A DNA stretch of 19,439 nucleotides from JAQGMJ01 sp036271855 (lineage in GTDB: Bacteria; Pseudomonadota; Gammaproteobacteria; Burkholderiales; JAEUOS01), in contig DATAZV010000323.1 in the NCBI GenBank assembly GCA_036271855.1, positions 1-19,439 of the forward strand, written 5' to 3'. Positions 1 to 5,556 of this stretch are shown one piece after another. Below the pieces are notes generated by a model. That model did not search any database, was not told the origin of the DNA, and saw only the letters and a program-made list of their open reading frames with translations. Each line of letters begins with the position of its first letter. The stretch's first letter is position 1. A program made the position numbers and the translations under genes.

Positions 1-44
1 CCAATTGCGCGCTTCGAATCGTCCCTGCGGCGATCCTGAAATGA

Positions 45-62
45 CGCCGCGCGAGGGCGGCG
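45..62 (-). terminator. Weak GC hairpin after the kinase-BON gene
   Basis: CGCCGC, a 6-base loop, then GCGGCG, placed 10 bases past the stop codon on the minus strand. It is followed by TCATTT rather than a true T-tract, so termination is only a possibility. Confidence 0.25.
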
Positions 63-72
63 CGCCGGCCGC

Positions 73-879
73 CTAGCCGCTGATTTCGAGCTGGTTGCGC
101 ACCTGGGTCATGCCGGGCACGCGCCAGGCAACCAGTTCGCAGCGCTCGCGGATTTCGCTGGTCGGCACCGCCCCGGAGAGGGTGACTTCGCTGCCTTCGG
201 CGGCGATGCCGATGGCCAGGTTGCGCGTCGGCGGATGCAGCTTGAGCAGGGCTTTTACGTGCGACTCGGTCATCAGGCTGGTCAGGCGCATGCGCGAGAG
301 GTCGGTCTCGGCGAACTTCGGGTCCTGCGCCAGCGCGAGGATCAGCTTGACGCAGTCTTGCACCGGCGTGACGGCGGTGTCGAGTACCAGATGGTAGAGC
401 TCGGGGTCGTTGGATTCGACGCCGAAGTGGCGGCGCATGATGGCGCCGTGGGCCTCGTCGGAATAGACGATCTCCTGCTCGATTTTCGCGGTATCGGGGT
501 TCTTCACCCGTGCCTTCAGGTTGGCGACGCGGGTGGCGTGCGGCGCGGTAACGCGCACGCGGATCACATGGCCGACGTTGCGCAACAGCGCGGTGGCGCC
601 CCAGCCGCGCAGCACCACCGACTCCGGCAGGGAAGCGAGCTCCAGCACTTCCAGGGGCGACAGGATGGCCGGCAAGATGTCGTCGGGGGTGAGGGTGTGA
701 TTGAGGTCTTCGCCGTCTTCCAGCAGGCGCACCACATGGCTTTTGCGCACGCGCATGCGGTCGGCCAGGTGATCGATGATTTCGTAGAGAATCAGCGCGG
801 CGTCGAGCGCCTTCGCCACGCCGGCGGCGACGTCCTTGCCGCCGCTGCCCATTTCCCGGTCCATCGCAATGATCGCCAC
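73..879 (-). CDS. Cytidylate kinase-like family protein with C-terminal BON domain
   Basis: 268 aa with a GTG start preceded by a GGAG Shine-Dalgarno 7 bases upstream. The N-terminus reads MAIIAMDREMGSGGKDVA, which matches the cytidylate-kinase-like family (normally SREFGSGGRE...). The P-loop-like GSGGKDVA is at residues 11-18, followed by a helical region and a VVLRGWGA segment near 88-95. Residues about 200-268 look like a BON domain (VTLSGAVPTSEIRERCELVA, then VPGMTQVRNQL). Members of this kinase-like family are presumed nucleotide-binding, but their substrate is generally unproven, so CMP phosphorylation should not be assumed; this is not the classical Cmk. BON domains usually occur in exported or membrane-associated proteins, yet no signal peptide is visible here. 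The gene diverges from the peroxiredoxin gene. A small GC hairpin at 45-62 lies just after the stop codon. Confidence 0.8.
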   Translation of the reverse strand: MAIIAMDREMGSGGKDVAAGVAKALDAALILYEIIDHLADRMRVRKSHVVRLLEDGEDLNHTLTPDDILPAILSPLEVLELASLPESVVLRGWGATALLRNVGHVIRVRVTAPHATRVANLKARVKNPDTAKIEQEIVYSDEAHGAIMRRHFGVESNDPELYHLVLDTAVTPVQDCVKLILALAQDPKFAETDLSRMRLTSLMTESHVKALLKLHPPTRNLAIGIAAEGSEVTLSGAVPTSEIRERCELVAWRVPGMTQVRNQLEISG

Positions 880-975
880 GGTTTCTCCAATGCCCGCCTG
901 CCGTGTTGCCGATGCGCCCGCCGCTTTTGTCGCGGTTTTTATTGCGCGCTCATGTTGCTTAGCCTCCAGTGCATC

Positions 976-984
976 TTATCCACA
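976..984 (+). promoter_or_regulatory. Perfect DnaA box (TTATCCACA)
   Basis: The nine bases match the high-affinity DnaA box TTATNCACA exactly. The site lies between the divergent kinase-BON and peroxiredoxin genes. It overlaps the only plausible -35 (TTATCC) for a TACAAT -10 at 1000-1005, 18 bases downstream, that could serve the peroxiredoxin gene. If both are real, DnaA would compete with RNA polymerase here. A single box does not make an origin, and no cluster of boxes or AT-rich unwinding element was seen. Confidence 0.4.
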
Positions 985-1124
985 ATTGGCCAGCCGCGCT
1001 ACAATCTGACGCCGTGGGCACATGCGTATATGCCCGCGCCATACTGAACAATTCCGAGAATTCCCACCCCCGACGGGACAGGGAGGCATCAAGCTTCCCT
1101 TCCCCCATGACAGGAGCATCAGGC

Positions 1125-1628
1125 ATGACCATCAAAGTTGGCGACAAGCTGCCCGAGGGCACGCTGAACGAATTCATCGAAGTCGAAGGCAACGGCTGTT
1201 CCATCGGCCCGAACACCTTCAAGGTCGAAGACCTGGTCAAAGGTAAGAAGATCGCGATCTTCGGCCTGCCCGGCGCCTTCACCCCGACCTGCTCGGCCAA
1301 GCATGTGCCGAGCTATCTGTCGAACTACGACGCCCTGAAGGCCAAGGGCGTGGATGAAATCTGGTGCATCTCGGTCAATGACGCCTTCGTCATGGGCGCC
1401 TGGGGCCGCGACCAGCACACCGCCGGCAAGGTGCGCATGATGGCCGACGGCAGTGGCGCCTACAGCACCGCGCTGGGCCTGACGCTCGACCTGACCGCGC
1501 GCGGCATGGGCGTGCGTTCGGACCGCTACTCGATGCTGGTGGAAGACGGTGTGGTCAAGCAGCTCAACCGCGAAGCCCCGGGCAAGTTCGAGGTCAGCGA
1601 CGGCGCCACCATGCTCAAGCAGGCGTAA
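1125..1628 (+). CDS. Peroxiredoxin, Prx5/AhpE-like (redoxin)
   Basis: 167 aa. The start is the ATG at 1125, with AGGAG at 1112-1116; longer in-frame upstream extensions do not resemble the family. The enzyme reduces H2O2 or organic hydroperoxides in the cytoplasm. The peroxidatic cysteine is C56 in PGAFTPTCS, the family signature PxxxTxxC. R131 or R134 in the RSDRYSML segment would be the supporting arginine. C25 and C81 are further cysteines, but which thiol resolves the sulfenic acid is not clear from sequence. The length matches single-domain bacterial Prx5 proteins (about 160 aa), with no fused glutaredoxin. In many betaproteobacteria this gene lies between ftsZ and lpxC; here ftsZ is absent from the window and the upstream neighbour is a divergent kinase gene. 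Confidence 0.92.
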   Translation: MTIKVGDKLPEGTLNEFIEVEGNGCSIGPNTFKVEDLVKGKKIAIFGLPGAFTPTCSAKHVPSYLSNYDALKAKGVDEIWCISVNDAFVMGAWGRDQHTAGKVRMMADGSGAYSTALGLTLDLTARGMGVRSDRYSMLVEDGVVKQLNREAPGKFEVSDGATMLKQA

Positions 1629-1674
1629 AGCCCTTGCGCCGCGCGCGGCCGCGGCTGCGCGCGCAGGTTGAAAA

Positions 1675-1701
1675 CACAAACGCCCCGAAAGGGGCGTTGT
1701 G
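1675..1701. terminator. Bidirectional terminator between convergent genes
   Basis: AACGCCCC-GAAA-GGGGCGTT (1679-1698) extends outward to CACAA/TTGTG with one bulged A. Read on the minus strand it is followed by GTTTTC, so it probably serves the convergent 118-aa gene best. It also lies about 50 bases after the peroxiredoxin stop, where no other terminator is visible. Confidence 0.7.
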
Positions 1702-1738
1702 CTTGGTGTCATCGAAGGGGCTTTCGCCCGCCGCGGCC

Positions 1739-2095
1739 TCAAGCCTGCGTCTTGGGCTTTTTCTTGTCGTCCAGCCGGAAGGAAAGCGGCTGCAGGGTCG
1801 GATCGTGCTGCTTGCGCATGCGCTCGCCCACACGCGCGCCGGCCTTGTAGGGAATGCTCTTTTGCAAGGGTGCGTGGATGTCGGCGGTGAGGGTGGCCAG
1901 GGTCAACAGTTCGGACATCACTTCGGTGGAAAAGCCGGCGCGCCCGCCGCGTGCGTCGACGATCAGTTTGGACAGGTAGCGCCCGCCTTCGGGAAAGCCC
2001 CAGAGCATGCGCAGGCGCTCTGCGATGTGCGGGTGCTTGCGCTCGATGTGGCTTTCGCCGGTGGTGAAGGGGAAGGGCTGAGTGATGGTGCTCAT
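1739..2095 (-). CDS. Conserved-looking hypothetical protein, 118 aa
   Basis: I do not recognise a named family. It has an ATG start with a clean GAGGAG Shine-Dalgarno (2104-2109, 8 bases upstream). The protein has no signal peptide or membrane segment and begins MSTITQPFPFTTGESHIERK. Its central part is rich in charged and hydrophobic residues with an RGGRAGFS segment (about residues 49-56) followed by a likely helix (EVMSELLTLATLTADI). The tail is basic (DDKKKPKTQA). A -10-like TATGAT on the minus strand (2158-2163), with TTGCGG 16 bases upstream (2180-2185), is a plausible promoter. The shared hairpin at 1675-1701 would end its transcript. Good start signals and a dedicated promoter and terminator argue that it is expressed as a single gene. 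Function unknown. Confidence 0.75.
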   Translation of the reverse strand: MSTITQPFPFTTGESHIERKHPHIAERLRMLWGFPEGGRYLSKLIVDARGGRAGFSTEVMSELLTLATLTADIHAPLQKSIPYKAGARVGERMRKQHDPTLQPLSFRLDDKKKPKTQA

Positions 2096-2157
2096 GTTGG
2101 CGGCTCCTCGGGCTGGGCTGACGGTGTCCGGTCTGGGTTGGCTCTGGCGCTACGGGA

Positions 2158-2185
2158 ATCATACCGCGCCACCGCCGGCCCGCAA
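2158..2185 (-). promoter_or_regulatory. Putative sigma-70 promoter for the 118-aa gene
   Basis: On the minus strand, TTGCGG (2180-2185), a 16-base spacer, then TATGAT (2158-2163; five of six to the consensus). The predicted transcript would start near 2151, about 55 bases before the ATG. The -35 is weak. Confidence 0.4.
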
Positions 2186-2503
2186 GGAAATATGTCACTC
2201 CGGTCGTGGGCCCCGGGCTGCCGCGGTGACTTTTTCGAGGGTTGGGTGCAGATTCCCCGTGCGCTTTTTCACGCTTTGACGCCCGCGGCGCCAAGAGCGC
2301 AATAAATATCGCCTTTCACACCCATAGGAAGCATTTATGCCCTGGCTTGGCCATGCGGGGTAAAATGGCCTGTTTTTTGTAAATCAGTGCGTGGGCGGGA
2401 AACCATTCCACAGGCGCGCTGGTCATTCGAATCACAATACGAATAGAAGGCGGCCGGCCGATACGGTCAAGCCATCACTCAAAACAAGCTTTATCCAAGA
2501 TTG
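2186..2503 (+). other. Non-coding stretch upstream of lpxC
   Basis: Together with the preceding 90 bases this is a gap of about 400 bases without a convincing gene. It becomes AT-richer from 2300. It holds a -10-like TAAAAT (2361-2366) without a good -35, a TTGACG (2276-2281) without a good -10, and a small inverted repeat ATTCG-N10-CGAAT (2425-2444). It presumably contains the lpxC promoter. I see no RNA gene or mobile element. In other betaproteobacteria ftsZ or its downstream spacer often occupies this position. Confidence 0.4.
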
Positions 2504-3460
2504 ATGCTCAAGCAACGCACCTTGAAACAACCTGTCAGCGCCACCGGCGTCGGCCTGCATACCGGCGCCAAGGTCACGCTGACCCTGCGCCCGGCGGCGC
2601 CCAACACCGGCGTGGTGTTCTGCCGCACCGACCTGGAGGAGCGGGTGGCGATTCCGGCCACCCCGGAGGCGGTGCGCGACACCCGCATGTCGTCCTGCCT
2701 GATCGCCGACAACCCGCGCCTGGGTGAGGTGCGGGTGTCGACCATCGAGCACCTGATGTCGGCGCTCTCCGGCCTGGGCGTGGACAACGCCTACGTCGAC
2801 GTCTCGGCGGCGGAAATTCCGATCCTCGACGGCAGCGCCGCCCCTTTTGTGTTCCTGATCCAGTCGGTCGGCCTGCAGGAGCAGGAAGCGGCCAAGCGTT
2901 TCGTGCGTATCAAATCAGCGGTGGAAGTGCGCGAGGGCGAAGGCGACAGTTTGAAGTGGGCGCGGCTGGAGCCTTTCGACGGCTTCAAGCTGACCTTCGG
3001 CATCGATTTCAACCACCCTGCGGTGGACAAGACCGGCCAGTCCGCCAGCGTCGATTTCGCCGAAACCCCGTATACCCGCGAAGTGGCGCGTGCGCGCACC
3101 TTCGGCTTCATGCAGGACGTCGAAACCCTGCGCTCGCGCGGCCTGGCCCTGGGCGGCAGCCTGGACAACGCCATCGTGATGGACGAATACCGGGTGCTCA
3201 ACAGCGACGGCCTGCGCTACGACGACGAGTTCGTCAAACACAAGATCCTGGACGCCGTCGGCGATCTATATATATTGGGCCAGCCGATCATCGGCGCCTA
3301 CTCGGCGCTCAAATCCGGCCACGCGCTGAACAACAAGCTGCTGCGCGCCCTGCTGGCGCGGCAGGAAGCCTGGGAATACGTGAGTTTCGACAACGCCGAG
3401 GCGGCCCCCCTGTTCGCCCGGCCGCCGGTGGTGGTGGGCGGCGCGGCGGCAGCCTGGTAG
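2504..3460 (+). CDS. lpxC: UDP-3-O-acyl-N-acetylglucosamine deacetylase LpxC
   Basis: 318 aa. This zinc enzyme carries out the committed step of lipid A synthesis, deacetylating UDP-3-O-acyl-GlcNAc in the cytoplasm. The start is the ATG at 2504 because the family begins ML/IKQRTLK at this point; a TTG directly before it could add one residue. The Shine-Dalgarno is poor. Expected residues are present: STIEHLMSAL with E82 (catalytic) and H83 (zinc), HKILDAVGDL with H246 and D250 (zinc), and H273 in SGHALNNK. The length is slightly above the roughly 305 aa of E. coli. In E. coli, FtsH degrades LpxC through its apolar C-terminus; the apolar end here (VVVGGAAAAW) would be compatible with that, by inference. 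A small membrane-protein gene follows 37 bases downstream, probably in the same transcript. Confidence 0.97.
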   Translation: MLKQRTLKQPVSATGVGLHTGAKVTLTLRPAAPNTGVVFCRTDLEERVAIPATPEAVRDTRMSSCLIADNPRLGEVRVSTIEHLMSALSGLGVDNAYVDVSAAEIPILDGSAAPFVFLIQSVGLQEQEAAKRFVRIKSAVEVREGEGDSLKWARLEPFDGFKLTFGIDFNHPAVDKTGQSASVDFAETPYTREVARARTFGFMQDVETLRSRGLALGGSLDNAIVMDEYRVLNSDGLRYDDEFVKHKILDAVGDLYILGQPIIGAYSALKSGHALNNKLLRALLARQEAWEYVSFDNAEAAPLFARPPVVVGGAAAAW

Positions 3461-3497
3461 GCGGCCTCCTGCCCGGAAGGCGCGCGACGGGCCAGCC

Positions 3498-3680
3498 ATG
3501 CTGATCGCGCGCTGGCTGATCCTCCTCATGGGCCTGACGGTATGCGTCTCGGCTGCACTCTATTTGGTCACCCGCAAACCGGTTTTCTGGCTGGTTGCGC
3601 GGCGCACCTTTATCCTCGGGGTCGCAGCGGCGCTGGTCTTCTTCGGCGTGGAAATCCTTGAGCGGCTTGCAGTACTTTAG
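3498..3680 (+). CDS. Small two-helix inner-membrane protein, 60 aa
   Basis: No named family recognised. The 60 residues form two hydrophobic segments (about 5-23 and 36-53) joined by a basic loop (TRKPVFWLVARR), as in a helical hairpin with the loop in the cytoplasm. There is no cysteine motif. The start has no obvious Shine-Dalgarno; GGAAGG at 3475-3480 is rather far away. It lies 37 bases after lpxC on the same strand, so co-transcription is likely. The composition is strongly membrane-like and unlike a chance ORF in GC-rich DNA, which is the main reason to call it real. Confidence 0.55.
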   Translation: MLIARWLILLMGLTVCVSAALYLVTRKPVFWLVARRTFILGVAAALVFFGVEILERLAVL

Positions 3681-3701
3681 TCCCGCAAGCCACAAGACTG
3701 G

Positions 3702-3717
3702 TAGTGAGTAAACACTA
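3702..3717. repeat. Inverted repeat upstream of the sigma-54 site
   Basis: TAGTG-AGTAAA-CACTA. It lies about 60-75 bases before the predicted sigma-54 transcript start, within the range where an activator might bind. The arms are short, so this may be chance. Confidence 0.25.
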
Positions 3718-3751
3718 TTATGCCCTTGCGCGAGTGCCATGCACCCCTTTG

Positions 3752-3767
3752 TGGCACGCCCGTTGCA
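3752..3767 (+). promoter_or_regulatory. Consensus sigma-54 (RpoN) promoter, rightward
   Basis: TGGCACG-CCCG-TTGCA matches the -24/-12 consensus TGGCACG-N4-TTGCW at every defined position. GG (3753-3754) and GC (3765-3766) are separated by the required 10 bases. The predicted start is near 3778-3779. The transcript would run antisense through the DciA-like gene and then reach the M23 peptidase gene at 4163, giving an untranslated leader of about 385 nt, unless it ends early. Sigma-54 promoters need an enhancer-binding activator; a candidate upstream repeat is at 3702-3717. Confidence 0.6.
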
Positions 3768-3778
3768 TGGTAAACCCC

Positions 3779-3802
3779 GGGTTTTAAAGAAGGTTAAAAC
3801 CC
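3779..3802. terminator. Hairpin at the DciA-like stop codon and at the sigma-54 start site
   Basis: GGGTTTTAA-AGAAGG-TTAAAACCC, a perfect 9-bp stem. On the minus strand it follows the DciA-like stop codon directly and probably acts as its terminator, although no T-tract follows. On the plus strand it begins at the predicted first base of the sigma-54 transcript, where it would form a 5' cap hairpin. Confidence 0.5.
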
Positions 3803-4108
3803 TCAGGCTCTTGCTTGTACTTGCACCTTGATTGCGTTAACCTGCCAGCCCTTTTGCTGGAATATGGCAGTCAGGCGCGAAGTCAGTTGCTTTAGTTTGG
3901 CAGCGGCGGCGCTGTTGTCGGCCACGATGATCACCACCCCTTCGCGGAAATTGGCCACTTGGCTGGCTTGCGCGAGACCCGGCGGCAGATTGTCCCGGTA
4001 AAGGCGCCGCAGTTCGATCAGTTCCGTGGCGCGCTCGGCCAAAGGCCTGAGCGCGGTATGGCGGGGCACAAAAGCGCCGGCAAGGTTGGCGTTGGGATCG
4101 TGTTTCAT
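3803..4108 (-). CDS. DUF721 / DciA-like protein
   Basis: 101 aa from the ATG at 4108. DUF721 proteins include DciA, the ancestral loader or partner of the replicative helicase DnaB. The family-like core is LRPLAERATELIELRRLYRDNLP (20-42), then QASQVANFREGVVIIVADNSAAAAKLKQL, as in short betaproteobacterial DUF721 proteins. It is shorter than the actinobacterial and pseudomonad forms and has no extra KH-like extension. An alternative ATG at 4168 would give 121 aa, but it overlaps the M23 start codon through the palindrome ATGCAT and adds a low-complexity Pro/Arg segment. Neither start has a clear Shine-Dalgarno. Family assignment is good; helicase-loading function is inferred. Confidence 0.78.
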   Translation of the reverse strand: MKHDPNANLAGAFVPRHTALRPLAERATELIELRRLYRDNLPPGLAQASQVANFREGVVIIVADNSAAAAKLKQLTSRLTAIFQQKGWQVNAIKVQVQARA

Positions 4109-4162
4109 GCGGTCGGGATGGGGACGACGGCCCTGAGGGGGGCCGGCTTCGGAGGGGGTTTT

Positions 4163-5236
4163 ATGCATGTTATTGTGTTTGCGCACCGGCTGGCAACCCC
4201 GCGGTCGGTGACGATTACGGCGCGGCATCTGGCCATTGCCACCACGCTCGGCCTGGCCGCCATGGTGGCGGGCGCCGTCCTGCTCTATTACGTCAGCTTC
4301 CGCTATGCCGCCGACCTGAAATTGCCGGTGCTGCAGCAATTGGTGGCCGCGGCCCGCGCCGACGACGCAAAAAAGAGCGACGAATTCCTGCGCCAGAACC
4401 TCAACTCGATGGCCGTCAAGCTGGGCGAGATGCAGGCGCAGTTGATCCGCCTGGACGCCCTGGGCGAGCGCGTTTCCGGCATGGCCGGGATCAAGCCCGC
4501 AGAGTTCAGCATGGACAAGAAGCCGGGACGCGGCGGCGCCGAGCCGACCCAGGCGAGCAGCCTGTCGATGACCGACTTTTCACGCGAACTGGACCAGGTA
4601 GCCCACGGCGTGGACAGCCGCAGCGATTTTTTCAGCATCATGGAATCGGAGTTGTTCAACAGCCGTCTGGCATCCAAGCGCCTGCCGACGGTGCTGCCGG
4701 TAAACGCCACCTACAACTCCTCGGGCTTCGGCCGGCGCATCGACCCCTTCACCGGGCAGTCGGCCCAGCATGAAGGCATCGACTTCATTGCCCAGCCCGG
4801 CACCCCGATCGTCGCCGCTGCTTATGGAGTCGTCATCGCAGCCGAGTGGCACCACGATTTCGGCAACATGATCGAGATTGACCACGGCAACGACATTGTC
4901 ACCCGCTATGCCCATACCCAGGCGATGTTCGTCAAGGCCGGCGACATCGTCAAGCGCGGACAAAAGATCGCCGAAGTAGGCTCAACCGGCCGGGCCACCG
5001 GCCCGCACCTGCATTTCGAGGTGCGTTTCCAGGGCGTGGCGCAAAACCCGGTGCGTTTCCTGCAATCGGCCGATCAACTACCCCCGCCCCCCAACATGGT
5101 GGCGCAAAACGTCGGCCCCGCCGCAGCCGCAGTCAGCGCGACGGCAGGCTCCGCGGCCGTCCTCCCGGCGACGGCAGCCACCACGCCTATCCTGCGCAGT
5201 TCGGTGCTCAAGCCGGATGCGCGCATCATCCCGTAA
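4163..5236 (+). CDS. Membrane-anchored M23/LytM family metallopeptidase
   Basis: 357 aa. The ATG at 4163 has a strong GGAGGGGG upstream (4151-4158). An N-terminal cytoplasmic stub is followed by one membrane segment (about 22-44), a coiled-coil-prone periplasmic stretch (55-105), and a C-terminal LytM domain (about 175-302). The active-site set is complete: H203 and D207 in HEGIDF, H251 in RYAH, and H282 and H284 in GPHLHFEV. An active peptidoglycan endopeptidase is therefore likely, rather than a degenerate EnvC/NlpD-type activator. A Pro/Ala-rich tail (305-345) follows. The gene occupies the place that secM has before secA in enterobacteria, but it is unrelated to SecM. Transcription may come from within or beyond the divergent DciA-like gene, including the sigma-54 site at 3752. 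Confidence 0.93.
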   Translation: MHVIVFAHRLATPRSVTITARHLAIATTLGLAAMVAGAVLLYYVSFRYAADLKLPVLQQLVAAARADDAKKSDEFLRQNLNSMAVKLGEMQAQLIRLDALGERVSGMAGIKPAEFSMDKKPGRGGAEPTQASSLSMTDFSRELDQVAHGVDSRSDFFSIMESELFNSRLASKRLPTVLPVNATYNSSGFGRRIDPFTGQSAQHEGIDFIAQPGTPIVAAAYGVVIAAEWHHDFGNMIEIDHGNDIVTRYAHTQAMFVKAGDIVKRGQKIAEVGSTGRATGPHLHFEVRFQGVAQNPVRFLQSADQLPPPPNMVAQNVGPAAAAVSATAGSAAVLPATAATTPILRSSVLKPDARIIP

Positions 5237-5556
5237 AGCCGCAGGGGCGCCGCGCCGCGCCATTTGACGGCGCCGGCCGGGTCTGCCCGACCGTCCGCCC
5301 CCGGCGCCCTGCCGTCCGGCGCCTGCCATGGCCGCGGCCATCTCGCATGCTAAAATCCGCCCTCTTTGCGGGCTTCCCACGCGCCGCCTGCCTGAGGAAC
5401 TTCCGGCTGATTGACTGGTGGACGTCCGCATGGCGGTTTTTTGCGTAGTCTTTGCCGCCGGACGCCACTTTTTCTCAAGTTTCCGGTCTATGGGGTTTGA
5501 TTCGCTCCTCATAACCTCCACCTACTAAGCTCTCAGACTCTTCAGAGCCCCCATCC
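5237..5556 (+). promoter_or_regulatory. secA leader region with promoter, hairpins and possible leader peptides
   Basis: A 320-base gap before secA. It contains an extended -10 (TGC-TAAAAT, 5348-5356) with no good -35, implying a leader of about 190 nt. Within the leader lies a bulged stem GTCC...GGCGG / CCGCC-GGAC (5424-5463) whose left arm is followed by T6 (5436-5441). A second hairpin, GCTCT-N10-AGAGC (5529-5548), sits where the secA Shine-Dalgarno would be; no such site is visible. A 32-codon ORF (5430-5528; begins MAVFCVVFAAGRHFF, ends LLITSTY) has a GGTGG eight to nine bases upstream and stops 28 bases before secA. Another ORF (5347-5448, 33 codons) starts upstream of the predicted transcript start. 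Translation of either is unproven. Confidence 0.4.

Noticed and set aside
235..1047. 270-codon plus-strand frame over the kinase-BON gene
   Set aside because: Composition is that of an antisense frame; the minus-strand gene has a P-loop, a BON domain and a Shine-Dalgarno.
969..1124. 52-residue N-terminal extension of the peroxiredoxin
   Set aside because: No resemblance to the family, and the ATG at 1125 has a proper AGGAG.
2335..2366. Strong sigma-70 promoter for lpxC
   Set aside because: TAAAAT is good, but no -35 with 16-18 spacing exceeds three matches; mentioned only within the non-coding entry.
3860..3997. 45-codon plus-strand ORF downstream of the sigma-54 site, antisense to the DciA-like gene
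   Set aside because: No Shine-Dalgarno and composition typical of a shadow frame; the sigma-54 transcript is more likely non-coding over this stretch.
5424..5442. GC hairpin with T6 as an intrinsic terminator for the M23 gene
   Set aside because: The simple stem is only four base pairs (CCGC/GCGG); kept only as part of the possible secA leader structure.
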